Positions 8,759 to 18,586 of a stretch of DNA of 64,000 nt are shown piece after piece (position 1 is the first letter of the stretch; every line of letters starts with the position of its first letter). The DNA lies in the NCBI RefSeq assembly GCF_004791025.1, contig NZ_SRUO01000001.1, forward strand, positions 372,001 through 436,000, written 5' to 3'. Below the pieces are notes generated by a model. The model saw nothing but the letters and a program-made list of their open reading frames with translations. It ran no database searches and was not told the DNA's origin. The stretch comes from Mesorhizobium sp. M4B.F.Ca.ET.203.01.1.1 (GTDB lineage Bacteria > Pseudomonadota > Alphaproteobacteria > Rhizobiales > Rhizobiaceae). The position numbers and the translations under genes are program-made.

Positions 8759-9271
8759 ATGTTCACCAAGACAAATACGTCCAACCTCGCCGGCGCCGTC
8801 ATCGTGCTGGCGGCGATCGCCGGTGCCGGCGCGCTCACGAGCGGCGCCCATGCCGGAGATTTCAAGGTCAAGCACGGCATCGCGCATGCGGTGACGCAGG
8901 GCGGCGGGGTAAAGGTGCATGGCCGCCCTGCACCCAGCCCCGGCGGCTTCAAGGCGGCGAGCAGACTGCCGTCGCTGGTCGACAGGGTGCAGCCGCGCAT
9001 CCACGCCAAGATCGACTGCGTGCCCAATGGCTGCAAGTCGGGTCCGCCCGACCTCTACAAGCACAAGAAGCTGCCGTGCGAGCTCTTCGGCTGCAAGCCC
9101 GACCATGGCGGCCACCATCACGGCCACCACAAGCACGGCGCCTGGGGCTGGGGCGGAGTGACCATCGTGGCCTCCGACCACGGCGGCTGCGGCTATGAAT
9201 TCTGGAAGTGGAAGGTGACCGGCTGGCGCTTCTGGAAGCACGCCTATCTCGCCTGCCGCGACTGGGAATAG
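8759..9271 (+). CDS. His-rich secreted protein of unknown function
   Basis: A 170-residue protein with a signal peptide (AGAVIVLAAIAGAGALTSGAHAG; cleavage near residue 32). The mature part is basic and has paired cysteines (DCVPNGCKSG; CELFGCKPD). A histidine cluster at about residues 118-127 (GGHHHGHHKHG) is followed by an aromatic C-terminus rich in Trp (EFWKWKVTGWRFWKH). The His cluster suggests binding of a divalent metal such as Ni, Zn or Cu in the periplasm, but no family was recognised. It starts just after the DUF1127 gene and ends before a terminator-like hairpin. Confidence 0.75.
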   Translation: MFTKTNTSNLAGAVIVLAAIAGAGALTSGAHAGDFKVKHGIAHAVTQGGGVKVHGRPAPSPGGFKAASRLPSLVDRVQPRIHAKIDCVPNGCKSGPPDLYKHKKLPCELFGCKPDHGGHHHGHHKHGAWGWGGVTIVASDHGGCGYEFWKWKVTGWRFWKHAYLACRDWE

Positions 9272-9298
9272 GGTTTCGCAACGCCTTCAAATGCCTTG

Positions 9299-9329
9299 CC
9301 TTCCCCTCGCCTTGCGGGGGGAAGGTTTT
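9299..9329 (+). terminator. Putative rho-independent terminator
   Basis: CCTTCCCC (9299-9306) pairs with GGGGAAGG (9318-9325) and is followed directly by TTTT. It is 27 bases after the His-rich protein stop. The stem also resembles the CCTTCTCC-type dispersed repeats of this genome, so it may be a repeat recruited as a terminator. Confidence 0.6.
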
Positions 9330-9371
9330 CGGCCGGTCCGTCCTGCTCGATGGATGCCCCGCCCGTCGGGG

Positions 9372-10472
9372 CTAGGCGATGCGACGCTGGCGGCGCGACG
9401 ACTGGCGGCCGCTGGCCCCGGACTGCTCCAGCGCCAATTGGTCGGAAGTGACCAGCCGGCCACGGCCTTCCTTCTTACCGACATACATCAGCCTGTCGGC
9501 GAGCGCGACCAGCGCGTCGGGATCGGCGGCTTCCGTCGGATAGATGGCGACACCAACGGTGCAGCCGACCTGGATGTCGCCGTTCGGGGCCGGAACCTTG
9601 ATGCGCAGCCGCTCCAGCACGCGCTCCGCTACGCGCACCGCCTTCTCCCTGGCCAGATCCGGCTTGCCTGAGAACAGGAAGGCGAACTCGTCGCCGCCGA
9701 GCCGCGCGACAAAGTCGGCGCTGCGCAGGATCGTGCGCAGCTTGTCCGACACGCGCTGCAAGAGCGCATCGCCGGCCTCGTGGCCAAGCGTGTCGTTGAC
9801 TTCCTTGAAGCGGTCGAGGTCGATGAACAGCAGGCCCGCCGCATCGCCGGTTGCGGCGCAGCGGCCGATCACCGATTTGAGCTCGTTGTGAAAGGCGCGC
9901 CGGTTGGGCAGGTCGGTCAGGAGATCGTGGTTGGCCGAATGGTCGCTCTGCTGCTTGGCCAGCTCGATCTCGCGCTTTTGCACCGACAGTTCCTCGTTGG
10001 CGGCCTTGAGGTCGAGCAGCAGCTGGGCGTTGAGGTCCTCGACGACCTTGCGGTCGCTGATGTCGACGACGAAACCCTCGAGGAATTCGAGCTCGCCGGC
10101 CTCGTCCCAGACACCGCCGCCGATCTCGCGGACCCAGAGCGGCTCGCCGACCCTCGGCACGATGCGGTAGTCGACGTTCCAGTTGCAGCGCGCCTCGAGC
10201 GCGTTGTCGACGGCGGCGTAGACTGCGGCGAGATCGTCAGGATGGATGGCCGAGACGTAGTCGCGCACCGCATTGTGGATGAAATCGCTCGGCCGGTAGC
10301 CGCTGACGGTGAAAATGCCGTCGCTGATATAGAGCATCGTGTAGGACTGGTCGTTGCGGCAGCGGTAGAGATAGCCGTCCATGCGACCGGTGATGCTGAG
10401 CAGCGCGTCCAGCCGCTCGTCGTGGTGGCCCCCCTGGCCGACCGCGGATGCAGAAACCCCGTCATGCTTCAT
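9372..10472 (-). CDS. PAS-GGDEF diguanylate cyclase
   Basis: A 366-residue cytoplasmic protein that would make cyclic di-GMP from two GTP. Residues about 20-145 form a PAS sensor with PAC motif (ISDGIFTVSGYRPSDF; LEFLEGFVVDISDRK). A short coiled coil spans 145-178, and the GGDEF domain runs from about 180 to 340. The active site is the full GGDEF at 259-263. An RxxD inhibitory site (RSAD, 250-253) lies five residues before it, so product inhibition is expected. No EAL domain is present, so it should synthesise rather than degrade c-di-GMP. The signal sensed by the PAS domain is unknown. The gene is monocistronic by spacing. Confidence 0.92.
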   Translation of the reverse strand: MKHDGVSASAVGQGGHHDERLDALLSITGRMDGYLYRCRNDQSYTMLYISDGIFTVSGYRPSDFIHNAVRDYVSAIHPDDLAAVYAAVDNALEARCNWNVDYRIVPRVGEPLWVREIGGGVWDEAGELEFLEGFVVDISDRKVVEDLNAQLLLDLKAANEELSVQKREIELAKQQSDHSANHDLLTDLPNRRAFHNELKSVIGRCAATGDAAGLLFIDLDRFKEVNDTLGHEAGDALLQRVSDKLRTILRSADFVARLGGDEFAFLFSGKPDLAREKAVRVAERVLERLRIKVPAPNGDIQVGCTVGVAIYPTEAADPDALVALADRLMYVGKKEGRGRLVTSDQLALEQSGASGRQSSRRQRRIA

Positions 10473-10599
10473 GGCCGCACCCCCGAGTTGGCGGTCTGAG
10501 CGCGCCGTAGATGCCGTTACGGCAAGTCGGCAAGAGGCCTTCTATATCAGGTGAGTATTATCAATCTGTTATGGCGATGCGCCCTTAGTGCACCGCTTC

Positions 10600-12879
10600 T
10601 CAGTTGCCCGCCGTGTAGGCCGCGATCGCCGCCATGTTGACGATGTCTGAATCCTTGGCATTCAGCGAGACGATCTGCACCGGCTTGTTGAGGCCGACCA
10701 GCAGCGGGCCGATGACGGTCGAGCCGCCGAGCTCCTGCAGCATCTTGGTCGAGATCGAGGCCGAGTGGAACGCCGGCATGATCAGCACGTTGGCCGGGCC
10801 GGTCAGCCGGATGAACGGGTACTGCGCCATGGCGCGGGCGTTGAGCGCCACGTCGGCCGCCATCTCGCCGTCATACTCGAAATCGACGCGGCGCTTGTCG
10901 AGGATGCGCACGGCCTCCTGCACGCGCTCGGAGCGCTCGCCCTGCGGATGGCCGAAGGTCGAGTAGGCGAGCATGGCAAGTCTCGGCTCGTAGCCCATGC
11001 GGCGGGCGAAGCCGGCCGCCTCCTCGGCGATGTCGGCGATCTGCTCGGCGTTCGGCATGTCGTGCACGGCGGTGTCGGCGACGACGACGGTGCGGCCCCT
11101 GGCGAGCACGATCGAGACGCCGATGACGCGGTGGCCGGGCTTGGCGTCGATGACGCGGCGGATGTCGTCGAGCGCGGTCGAATAGTTGCGGGTGACGCCG
11201 GTGACGATGCCGTCGGCATCGCCCAGCGCCACCATGCAGGCTGCGAAATGGTTGCGGTCGTTGTTGATCAGGCGCTGGCAGTCGCGGAACAGGAAACCCT
11301 TCCGCTGCATGCGCTCATAGAGATAGTCGGTGTAGATGCCGTTGCGGCGCGACAGCCTGGCATTGATGATCTCGATGCCCTGCTTGTTGAGCTCGATGCC
11401 GGCGTGCTTGGCGTTTTCCTTGATGACGTCGTCGCGGCCGAGCAGGATCGCGGTGCCGAGGTTCTGGTTCACATAGGAGACGGCGGCGCGCATCACCTGC
11501 TCCTCCTCGCCCTCGGCGAAGACGATGCGTTTGGGCTGGCGGCGCACGCGGTCGTAGATGCGCTGCAGCGTCGAAGCGATCGGATCGCGGCGGGCGGAAA
11601 GCTCCTGCGCGTAGCGGCCGAGATCGAGGATCGGCTTGCGGGCGACACCGGACTCCATCGCGGCCTTGGCGACAGCCAGCGGGATCGCCGCGATCAGGCG
11701 CGGGTCGAACGGCACCGGGATGATGTAGTTGGGGCCGAATTTCGGGCGGTTGCCCTGATAGGCGGCGGCGACGTCGTCGGGCACGTCCTTGCGCGCCAGC
11801 TCGGCCAGCGCGCGGGCAGCGGCAATCTTCATCTCGTCATTGATGGTGGTGGCCCTGACATCCAGCGCGCCGCGGAAGATGTAGGGGAAGCCCAGAACGT
11901 TGTTGACTTGGTTCGGATAGTCCGAACGGCCCGTGGCCATGATGGCGTCGGTGCGGATTTCGGCCACTTCCTCGGGCGTGATCTCGGGATCGGGATTGGC
12001 CATGGCGAAGATGATCGGGTTCTTGGCCATCGACTGCACCATGGCGGTGGTCAGCGCGCCCTTGGCGGAGAGGCCGAGGAAGACGTCGGCGCCGTCCAGC
12101 GCCTCGGCCAGCGATCGCGCCTCGGTCTTCACGGCATGCGCCGACTTCCACTGGTTCATGCCCTCGGTGCGGCCCTGGAAGACGACGCCCTTGGTGTCGC
12201 ACAGGATGATGTTTTCCGGCGAAAAGCCCATCGCCTTCATCAGCTCGATACAGGCGATGCCTGCCGCGCCGGCGCCGTTGCAGACCATCTTGGTGGTCCT
12301 CATGTCGCGGCCGGTGATCTCCAGCGCGTTGATCAGGCCAGCGGCGGAGATGATCGCGGTGCCGTGCTGGTCGTCGTGGAAGACGGGGATGTCCATCAAT
12401 TCCCGCAGCCGCTGCTCGATGATGAAGCATTCCGGCGCCTTGATGTCTTCCAGATTGATGCCGCCGAAGGAGGGGCCGAGGAAGCGCACGCAGTTGATGA
12501 ACTCGTCGGCGTCCTCGGTGTCGACCTCGAGGTCGATGGAATCGACGTCGGCGAAGCGCTTGAACAGCACCGACTTGCCTTCCATCACCGGCTTGGAGGC
12601 GAGAGCGCCGAGATTGCCGAGGCCGAGAATGGCGGTGCCGTTGGAGATGACGGCGACCATGTTGCCGCGCGTCGTGTAGTCGAAGGCGCGGCTCGGATCC
12701 TCGGCGATGGCGCGAACCGGAACGGCGACGCCCGGCGAATAGGCGAGGCTGAGATCGCGCTGCGTCGCCATCGGCTTGGTGGCGACGATCTCCAGCTTGC
12801 CGGGGCGGCCCATGGCGTGGAATTCCAGCGCCTCCTGCGCGCTGACGGACGGACCGCTGTTTTCGGTTTTCCTGGCCAT
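10600..12879 (-). CDS. maeB: NADP-dependent malic enzyme with C-terminal phosphotransacetylase-like domain
   Basis: A 759-residue two-domain enzyme that oxidatively decarboxylates L-malate to pyruvate with NAD(P)+. The malic enzyme part (about 1-425) shows SLAYSPGVAVPV, VFHDDQHGTAI and the nucleotide-binding VCNGAGAAGIACIEL. The remaining residues form the phosphotransacetylase-like domain (RIVFAEGEEEQVMRAA; NVLIMPAFHSASISTKML) found in proteobacterial MaeB, where it is regulatory rather than catalytic. Rhizobia have two such enzymes, DME and TME. The short N-terminus here and the gene order with mutS suggest the TME type, but that split is inferred. The flanking gaps show no strong signals. 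Confidence 0.93.
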   Translation of the reverse strand: MARKTENSGPSVSAQEALEFHAMGRPGKLEIVATKPMATQRDLSLAYSPGVAVPVRAIAEDPSRAFDYTTRGNMVAVISNGTAILGLGNLGALASKPVMEGKSVLFKRFADVDSIDLEVDTEDADEFINCVRFLGPSFGGINLEDIKAPECFIIEQRLRELMDIPVFHDDQHGTAIISAAGLINALEITGRDMRTTKMVCNGAGAAGIACIELMKAMGFSPENIILCDTKGVVFQGRTEGMNQWKSAHAVKTEARSLAEALDGADVFLGLSAKGALTTAMVQSMAKNPIIFAMANPDPEITPEEVAEIRTDAIMATGRSDYPNQVNNVLGFPYIFRGALDVRATTINDEMKIAAARALAELARKDVPDDVAAAYQGNRPKFGPNYIIPVPFDPRLIAAIPLAVAKAAMESGVARKPILDLGRYAQELSARRDPIASTLQRIYDRVRRQPKRIVFAEGEEEQVMRAAVSYVNQNLGTAILLGRDDVIKENAKHAGIELNKQGIEIINARLSRRNGIYTDYLYERMQRKGFLFRDCQRLINNDRNHFAACMVALGDADGIVTGVTRNYSTALDDIRRVIDAKPGHRVIGVSIVLARGRTVVVADTAVHDMPNAEQIADIAEEAAGFARRMGYEPRLAMLAYSTFGHPQGERSERVQEAVRILDKRRVDFEYDGEMAADVALNARAMAQYPFIRLTGPANVLIMPAFHSASISTKMLQELGGSTVIGPLLVGLNKPVQIVSLNAKDSDIVNMAAIAAYTAGN

Positions 12880-13012
12880 GATCTCTTGATTTCCTCACCG
12901 GTGCGGCGCCCTTGAGATGGGCGCCATGTTATTGAGCTTCCGGATTAAGGCCAGAGGCCGCCGCTGTAAACCGGCAAGCTCGGCAAAGCTCGCCCTACGC
13001 CGACGAAGCCGC

Positions 13013-14194
13013 TCAGGAACGTCCCGCAGCCGCCGCGGGTGCCGCGATCTCGCGCGCATGCTGGCGTACCGTTCCGTAGCGCCGCAACGACCCGGTTCCG
13101 GGAAAGGGCCATTGCGAAAGCATTGGCTCGGCGCTTCCCATGCGCTCGCGCAACGCCGACAGGAATTCCATCAGCTCCCGCCGCTGCGGCCACACCTTGG
13201 CCATGGTGCGGCTGCGGATCTCGTCGCGCGGTATGGCGCGGTCGCGCAAGGTTTCGACGGCGCGCCTGATCGCCGCCGGTTCGGGCTCGGCGATGATGCA
13301 ATAGTCCGGATCGAAATAGACATCGCGGCCGCCGACGCTCGGCGTGCTCACCACCGGCAGCCCGGCCATGAGATATTCCATGCTCGAGCACATCGCCCCC
13401 TCGACGGCCGACAGGCAGAGCCCGACCGCGGCCTGAGCGTAGACGCGATTGACTTGTTGCGGCGTCAGCCGGCCGGTCCGGCCATCGACGATCGGATTGG
13501 CGATCCGGTGCAGCGGCGACTGCGCCTGCAGGCGCCGGATGAAGGCGCGGTCGCCGGCCGGCGGCAGTTCTCCGATCGAGATGGCAATATGGACCAGCCT
13601 TTCGATGTCGAAGCCGAGATAGTGGCGCTTGGTGTTCGAGATGCGGCCGTTGTAGACGGCATCGAATTCGACCGGGACATCCGGCAGCGGCCGGAAGATG
13701 TCCTCCGAGACCATCAGATTGTGGTTGGAGAAAATCGCCGTGCCCCCGACCGCGGCAACGAGGCGGCGCTCCGCCTCGTTGTTGCAGAGAAAAATCAGCT
13801 CGTGGAGCGGGAAGTGCTCGCGATACCAGGCGATGTCCTGGCCGAGCCTGGCGATGACGTGCGGCCGTTCGAGTGTCCAGCTCGGCATCAACAGGAATGC
13901 GGCGCGGCGCGAGGCGAGGTGCCTGCCGATCGCCGCAGTCAAGCTGAGCGGTCGCTCGCCGCCGATCGGCATGTAGATCAGCAGCGGATCATGGCTGAGC
14001 ACATAGATCGCGACCTTCATGCCGCCGCCGAGGCCGGACAGCGGGCCGTGGCCGGGAAGCAGGAAAGGCAATCGCTTTTGCACCGACTGATTGAGACGGC
14101 CAAGCCTGTGGCCGGCGCGCCGACGCAAGCGGTCGAGCGGCGTGCCGGCCGACCCGACCATTTCCTCGAATGATTCCTGACCGAACCTGTCCAT
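13013..14194 (-). CDS. Glycosyltransferase (GT-B-like), specificity unknown
   Basis: A 393-residue protein. Its C-terminal half has the layout of a group 1-like glycosyltransferase acceptor/donor region: VGLCLSAVEGAMCSSMEYLMAGLPVVST, with the Glu-rich donor loop, then SVGGRDVYFDPDYC. The N-terminal half starts a Rossmann-like fold at MKVAIYVLSHDP (about residue 59). No membrane segments are seen. It probably adds a sugar to a surface polysaccharide or glycolipid; donor and acceptor cannot be read. The gene lies between the malic enzyme gene and mutS, which are adjacent in several Rhizobiales, so it may be an insertion in an otherwise conserved order. It is divergent from mutS, with 158 bases between the starts. 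Confidence 0.75.
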   Translation of the reverse strand: MDRFGQESFEEMVGSAGTPLDRLRRRAGHRLGRLNQSVQKRLPFLLPGHGPLSGLGGGMKVAIYVLSHDPLLIYMPIGGERPLSLTAAIGRHLASRRAAFLLMPSWTLERPHVIARLGQDIAWYREHFPLHELIFLCNNEAERRLVAAVGGTAIFSNHNLMVSEDIFRPLPDVPVEFDAVYNGRISNTKRHYLGFDIERLVHIAISIGELPPAGDRAFIRRLQAQSPLHRIANPIVDGRTGRLTPQQVNRVYAQAAVGLCLSAVEGAMCSSMEYLMAGLPVVSTPSVGGRDVYFDPDYCIIAEPEPAAIRRAVETLRDRAIPRDEIRSRTMAKVWPQRRELMEFLSALRERMGSAEPMLSQWPFPGTGSLRRYGTVRQHAREIAAPAAAAGRS

Positions 14195-14352
14195 CGACCC
14201 CGCCCCCGAGCTCCGTGGATGACTTATGCTGGCCGCCGGCGCGTTGCAATGCCGGCACGCCTTGGCCCCCGCTGGCCGGAGCGACGCGGTCTTCCCCTGC
14301 TTTTCGAGCGGCCGGCATTAAACCCGGCAACCACATCTGCTAGCGTGCCCCA

Positions 14353-17079
14353 ATGAACATGCACATGCCGACCGATAACGACGCTCCGGACACGATGGCG
14401 CCGGCGCCCGCCCTGGGCGGCGTCACGCCGATGATGGAGCAGTATATCGAGATCAAGGCGGCGAACCCGGATTCGCTCCTGTTCTACCGCATGGGCGATT
14501 TCTACGAGCTGTTCTTCGACGATGCCGAGAAGGCAAGCCGCGCGCTCGGCATCGTGCTGACCCGGCGCGGCAAGCACCAGGGCCACGACATTCCGATGTG
14601 CGGCGTGCCGGTGCATGCGGCGGATGACTATCTGCAGAAGGTGATCGCGCAAGGCTTCCGCGTCGCCGTCTGCGAGCAGACCGAGGACCCGGCGGAGGCC
14701 AAGAAGCGCGGCTCGAAATCGGTGGTGCGGCGCGACGTGGTGCGGCTGGTGACGCCCGGCACCATCACCGAGGACAAGTTGCTGGCGCCTTCCGAATCGA
14801 GCTTCCTGATGGCGCTCGGACGCGTGAAAGGTGTGGCGGAGCATGCCTTCGCGCTGGCCTGGATCGAGATCTCGACCGGGGTCTTCCGCGTCGCCGAGAC
14901 CACCGCCGACCGGCTGCTCGCCGACATCTTCCGCGTCGACCCGCGCGAGCTGATCGTCGCCGAGCCGGTGTTTTACGACCCCGAGTTGAAGCCGCTGTTC
15001 GACGTCATCGGCCGCGTCGCCAGCCCGCAGCCGCCGTCGCTGTTCGATTCGGCTTCTGCCGCGGGACGCATCGCACGCTTTTTCGCGGTGGCGACGCCGG
15101 ACAGTTTCGGGACGTTTTCGCGCGCCGAGCTGTCGGCGATCTCAGGCACCATCGCCTATGTCGAGAAGACGCAGAAGGCCGAGCGGCCGCCGCTGTCGCG
15201 GCCGGAGCGCGAGGAGAGCGGCTCGACGCTGTTCATCGACCCGGCGACGCGCGCCAATCTGGAGCTCTTACGCACGCTGTCGGGCAGCCGCGACGGCTCG
15301 CTGTTCAAGGCGATCGACCGCACGGTGACCGGCGGCGGCGCGAGGCTCTTGGCCGACCGGCTGATGGCGCCGCTGACCGATCCGGCAGCGATCGGCGCCA
15401 GGCTCGATTCGGTGTCGTTCTTCCGCGCCGAGACGCGGCTCTGCCAGGCGGCGCGGACGAGCCTGAAAAGCGTCGCCGACATGCCGCGCGCGCTGTCCAG
15501 GCTGGCGCTCAATCGCGGTGGTCCGCGCGATCTCGGCGCGTTGCGCGCCGGCTTCGAGGCGGCCGACGCAATCGTGCATCTGTTTGCGGCGACCACCCTG
15601 CCGCGGGAACTTGCGGCGGCGCTGGCCTCGATCAGGGCCTTGCCGCGCGATCTGCGCGACCATCTCAGCCAGGCGCTGGACGAGGAATTGCCGCTGTTGA
15701 AGCGCGACGGCGGCTTCGTGCGGTCGAGTTACAATGCCGAGCTCGACGAGATGCGGGCGCTGCGTGACGAGTCGCGCAAAGTGATCGCCGGGCTGGAGCG
15801 CTCGCTGATCGAGGAGACCGGCATCCGCTCGCTGAAGATCCGGCACAACAACGTGCTCGGCTACTACATCGAGGTCACCGCCAATCACCATGCGGCGATG
15901 ACCGGCAGCGACGAGGCCAAGGGGCGCTTCATCCACCGCCAGACCATGGCCAACGCCATGCGCTTCACCACGACGGAGCTGGCCGAGCTGGAATCGAAGA
16001 TCGCCAACGCCGCCGACCGGGCGCTGAGCATCGAGCTCGCAGCCTTCGACCGGCTGACGGCCGAGGTGGTCGGCGAGGCCGACAGCATCCGCGCCGGCGC
16101 CGAGGCGCTTGCCGCGCTCGACGTGTCGGCCGCGCTTGCGCTGCTTTCGGAAAGCGAGGCCTGGTGCCGGCCGGAAGTCGATTCCAGCCTCGCCTTCGAG
16201 ATCGAAGGCGGCCGGCATCCGGTGGTCGAGCAGGCGCTGCGGCGGTCGGGCGAAGGCCCGTTCGTCGCCAACGACTGCGACCTTTCGCCGGAAGGCGGCG
16301 CCAAGGCCGGCGCCATCTGGCTGCTGACCGGTCCCAACATGGGCGGCAAGTCGACTTTCCTGCGGCAGAACGCGCTGATCGCCATCCTTGCCCAGACCGG
16401 CTCCTTCGTGCCAGCCGAGCGCGCCCATATCGGCGTCGTCGACCGGCTGTTCTCGCGCGTCGGCGCCTCCGACGACCTGGCGCGCGGCCGCTCGACCTTC
16501 ATGGTCGAGATGGTCGAGACGGCGGCGATCCTCAACCAGGCCGGCGAGCGGGCGCTGGTCATCCTTGACGAGATCGGCCGCGGCACGGCGACCTTCGACG
16601 GCCTGTCGATCGCCTGGGCGGCGGTCGAGTATCTGCACGAGAAGAACCGCTGCCGCGCGATCTTCGCCACCCATTTCCACGAGATGACGGCGCTGGCCGG
16701 CAAGCTCCCGCGCCTCTCCAATGTCACCATGCGGGTCAAGGAATGGGAAGGCGAGGTGGTGTTCCTGCACGAGGTCGGCAAGGGCGCGGCGGACCGTTCC
16801 TATGGCGTGCAGGTGGCGCGGCTCGCCGGCCTGCCGGAAGCGGTGGTCGCCCGCGCCAAGGAGGTGCTGCACCAGCTCGAGGAAGGCGAGGTTTCGGGCA
16901 AGGCCAACCGGCTGGTCGACGACCTGCCGCTGTTTTCGGTGGCAGTGAAGCGGGAGGCGCCGAAGCCGGCAAAGAACGATGCGCTCAGCGAAGCGCTGGG
17001 CACGATCAACCCGGACGAGATGACGCCGCGCGAGGCGTTGGAAGCGCTCTACCGGCTGAAAGGATTGATCGGCAGTTAG
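14353..17079 (+). CDS. mutS: DNA mismatch repair protein MutS
   Basis: A 908-residue mismatch-recognition ATPase. The mismatch-binding N-terminal motif [17 protein letters not shown] is near residue 40. The core lever and clamp domains follow. The ATPase has Walker [11 protein letters not shown] near residue 660 and Walker [11 protein letters not shown] near 736, followed by the FATHFHE motif. The C-terminus includes the helix-turn-helix dimerisation part and ends with [16 protein letters not shown], as in other MutS. It binds base mismatches after replication and recruits MutL. ATG 14353 agrees with the family length. MutL is not in this window. Confidence 0.97.
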   Translation: MNMHMPTDNDAPDTMAPAPALGGVTPMMEQYIEIKAANPDSLLFYRMGDFYELFFDDAEKASRALGIVLTRRGKHQGHDIPMCGVPVHAADDYLQKVIAQGFRVAVCEQTEDPAEAKKRGSKSVVRRDVVRLVTPGTITEDKLLAPSESSFLMALGRVKGVAEHAFALAWIEISTGVFRVAETTADRLLADIFRVDPRELIVAEPVFYDPELKPLFDVIGRVASPQPPSLFDSASAAGRIARFFAVATPDSFGTFSRAELSAISGTIAYVEKTQKAERPPLSRPEREESGSTLFIDPATRANLELLRTLSGSRDGSLFKAIDRTVTGGGARLLADRLMAPLTDPAAIGARLDSVSFFRAETRLCQAARTSLKSVADMPRALSRLALNRGGPRDLGALRAGFEAADAIVHLFAATTLPRELAAALASIRALPRDLRDHLSQALDEELPLLKRDGGFVRSSYNAELDEMRALRDESRKVIAGLERSLIEETGIRSLKIRHNNVLGYYIEVTANHHAAMTGSDEAKGRFIHRQTMANAMRFTTTELAELESKIANAADRALSIELAAFDRLTAEVVGEADSIRAGAEALAALDVSAALALLSESEAWCRPEVDSSLAFEIEGGRHPVVEQALRRSGEGPFVANDCDLSPEGGAKAGAIWLLTGPNMGGKSTFLRQNALIAILAQTGSFVPAERAHIGVVDRLFSRVGASDDLARGRSTFMVEMVETAAILNQAGERALVILDEIGRGTATFDGLSIAWAAVEYLHEKNRCRAIFATHFHEMTALAGKLPRLSNVTMRVKEWEGEVVFLHEVGKGAADRSYGVQVARLAGLPEAVVARAKEVLHQLEEGEVSGKANRLVDDLPLFSVAVKREAPKPAKNDALSEALGTINPDEMTPREALEALYRLKGLIGS

Positions 17080-17099
17080 CGCGAGAAGTCTCCGATCAA

Positions 17100-17365
17100 A
17101 GAGATTTTTGACGGCCGCCGCCTTGGTGATTTAATATATCTTCACAAGAAGACATGAGCGCTCTTACGTTCTTTTCCGAGAGGATGTGCGTTCTCGCGAC
17201 CTCATCCGCCAGATACATGAAAAGGATGCGATCCTCGCTATCATTGTTTTCATTTACGATACTTATCGAGGCATAATTCGTATTTCTTATGTCGTATAGA
17301 TTTTCTGTTTTTATAAAATTGTATCCGTATCTTTTGAAGATCGACCTGATAACTTGTTTCAGCAC
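17100..17365 (-). CDS. Hypothetical low-GC orphan ORF
   Basis: An 88-89 residue ORF whose base composition is far AT-richer than its neighbours (codons such as ATA, TTA and AAT are common). It begins at a GTG with CTGGAG about 7 bases upstream on the minus strand. The protein starts with a short basic/hydrophobic stretch ([17 protein letters not shown]) and is otherwise polar and acidic. No motif was recognised. It could be an intact foreign gene or the N-terminal remnant of a longer transferred gene. It lies directly after mutS, at the left edge of the accessory block that separates mutS from glnD. Confidence 0.4.
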
Positions 17366-17475
17366 AACAGCGCTCCAGACAGACAGTCAGGCAGGCAGGC
17401 AAATTTGGTCCTCATCCGAGTCGGCGTGCAAAAACCCTCGACGAGAGGCGACAAAGCCATAGCACGCTATTCGAC

Positions 17476-17503
17476 TTGACGTCATTGTACCGGTCGGTAC
17501 AAT
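17476..17503 (+). promoter_or_regulatory. Promoter with embedded TetR-type operator
   Basis: TTGACG (17476-17481) and TACAAT (17498-17503) are 16 bases apart, a good sigma-70 promoter. The perfect palindrome TTGTACCGGTCGGTACAA (17485-17502) fills the spacer and overlaps the -10 box. A repressor bound there would block RNA polymerase. The best candidate is the TetR protein encoded second in the operon. Confidence 0.8.
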
Positions 17504-17535
17504 CTCTCATCGAAATTGCCCAATGGAACACCGCC

Positions 17536-18000
17536 ATGAGCCGTCCGCCGCTGCCGCCCTTTACCGCCGAAACCGCCGCACAGAAGGCGCGCATGGCCGA
17601 AGACGCCTGGAACAGCCGCGACCCCGAACGGGTCTCGCTCGCCTATACTGAGGACAGTACCTGGCGCAATCGCGCCGAGTTTGTTTCAGGCCGCAGCGAG
17701 ATCGTCGGTTTCCTCACCCGCAAATGGGCGCGCGAACTCGACTATAGGCTGATCAAGGAGGTCTGGACCTGGAACGAGAACCGCATTGCGGTGCGCTTTG
17801 CCTATGAATGGCGCGACGACAGCGGCCACTGGTTCCGCTCCTACGGCAATGAGAATTGGGAGTTCGACGCGGCCGGGCTGATGCGCCGGCGCGTCGCCAG
17901 CATCAATGACCTGCCAATCACCGAGGCCGAGCGCAAATATCACTGGCCGCTCGGCCGCCGGCCCGACGATCATCCGGGCCTGACCGAACTTGGCTTGTAA
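17536..18000 (+). CDS. DUF1348 / NTF2-like (SnoaL-like) family protein
   Basis: A 154-residue single-domain protein of the DUF1348 family within the NTF2-like fold. The conserved pattern includes [26 protein letters not shown] near the N-terminus, [19 protein letters not shown] in the middle and [18 protein letters not shown] sequence ([19 protein letters not shown]). Family members are small alpha+beta cones that may bind or isomerise a hydrophobic ligand; no reaction is known. ATG 17536 is chosen because the upstream in-frame residues fall within the promoter. It is the first gene of a two-gene operon with a TetR regulator 7 bases downstream. Confidence 0.85.
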   Translation: MSRPPLPPFTAETAAQKARMAEDAWNSRDPERVSLAYTEDSTWRNRAEFVSGRSEIVGFLTRKWARELDYRLIKEVWTWNENRIAVRFAYEWRDDSGHWFRSYGNENWEFDAAGLMRRRVASINDLPITEAERKYHWPLGRRPDDHPGLTELGL

Positions 18001-18007
18001 GGCGCCT

Positions 18008-18577
18008 ATGCGCAGGATCGCGCCCGAGCGCGCCGATCTGCTCTCCATCATCGGCGAGGTCTTTCGCGAGCACGGCTATGAAGGGGCGAGCCTGGCGCTG
18101 ATCGGCGCGGCGACGGGATTGGGCAAGGGCAGCCTCTATCACTTCTTTCCCGGCGGCAAGGAGGAGATGGCGAGAGCCGTCATTGCCCATATCGACGGCT
18201 GGTTCGAGGACAATGTCTTTGCGCCTTTGCGCGACAACGCTGATCCGCGGGCCGGGATCGAGCACATGTTCGAGGCGACGGACAGCTACTTCCGCTCGGG
18301 GCGCCGGGTTTGCCTCATCGGCGCCTTCGCGCTGGATGATTCGCGCGACCTGTTTTCCGGCCAAATAAGGGACTATTTCGGCCGCTGGATCACGAGTCTC
18401 GCCGAAGCGCTGACGCGATCCGGGTATCGACCGGGCGAGGCCAGCGAGCTGGCCGAGGAAGCAGTCGCCGTCATCCAGGGTGCGCTCACGCTTGCCCGCG
18501 CCGCCAGCGACCTCGATATATTTTCAAGGGCATTGCGGCGAGTGCGCATGCGGCTTGAGCCTCCGGCCAAGATTTAG
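18008..18577 (+). CDS. TetR/AcrR family transcriptional repressor
   Basis: A 189-residue regulator with the N-terminal TetR helix-turn-helix (IIGEVFREHGYEGASLALIGAATGLGKGSLYHFF at about residues 15-48). A helical ligand-binding domain with a TetR_C-type LmrA/YxaF-like pattern (RAGIEHMFEATDSYF; RVCLIGAFAL) follows. ATG 18008 is 7 bases after the DUF1348 stop, so the two are cotranscribed. The palindrome in the promoter upstream of DUF1348 is its likely operator, giving autoregulation. The inducing ligand is unknown; the family is often induced by aldehydes or aromatic compounds. Confidence 0.9.
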   Translation: MRRIAPERADLLSIIGEVFREHGYEGASLALIGAATGLGKGSLYHFFPGGKEEMARAVIAHIDGWFEDNVFAPLRDNADPRAGIEHMFEATDSYFRSGRRVCLIGAFALDDSRDLFSGQIRDYFGRWITSLAEALTRSGYRPGEASELAEEAVAVIQGALTLARAASDLDIFSRALRRVRMRLEPPAKI

Positions 18578-18586
18578 CCGGAACCC

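Noticed and set aside
10765..12915. 716-aa open frame antisense to the malic enzyme gene
   Set aside because: It is a product of high GC at third positions; its composition (many Arg, Gly, Asp, Val repeats) is not protein-like and the opposite strand encodes an unmistakable malic enzyme.
15268..16872. 534-aa frame antisense to mutS
   Set aside because: It is the same artefact; no motif, no ribosome binding site, and it is fully covered by mutS.
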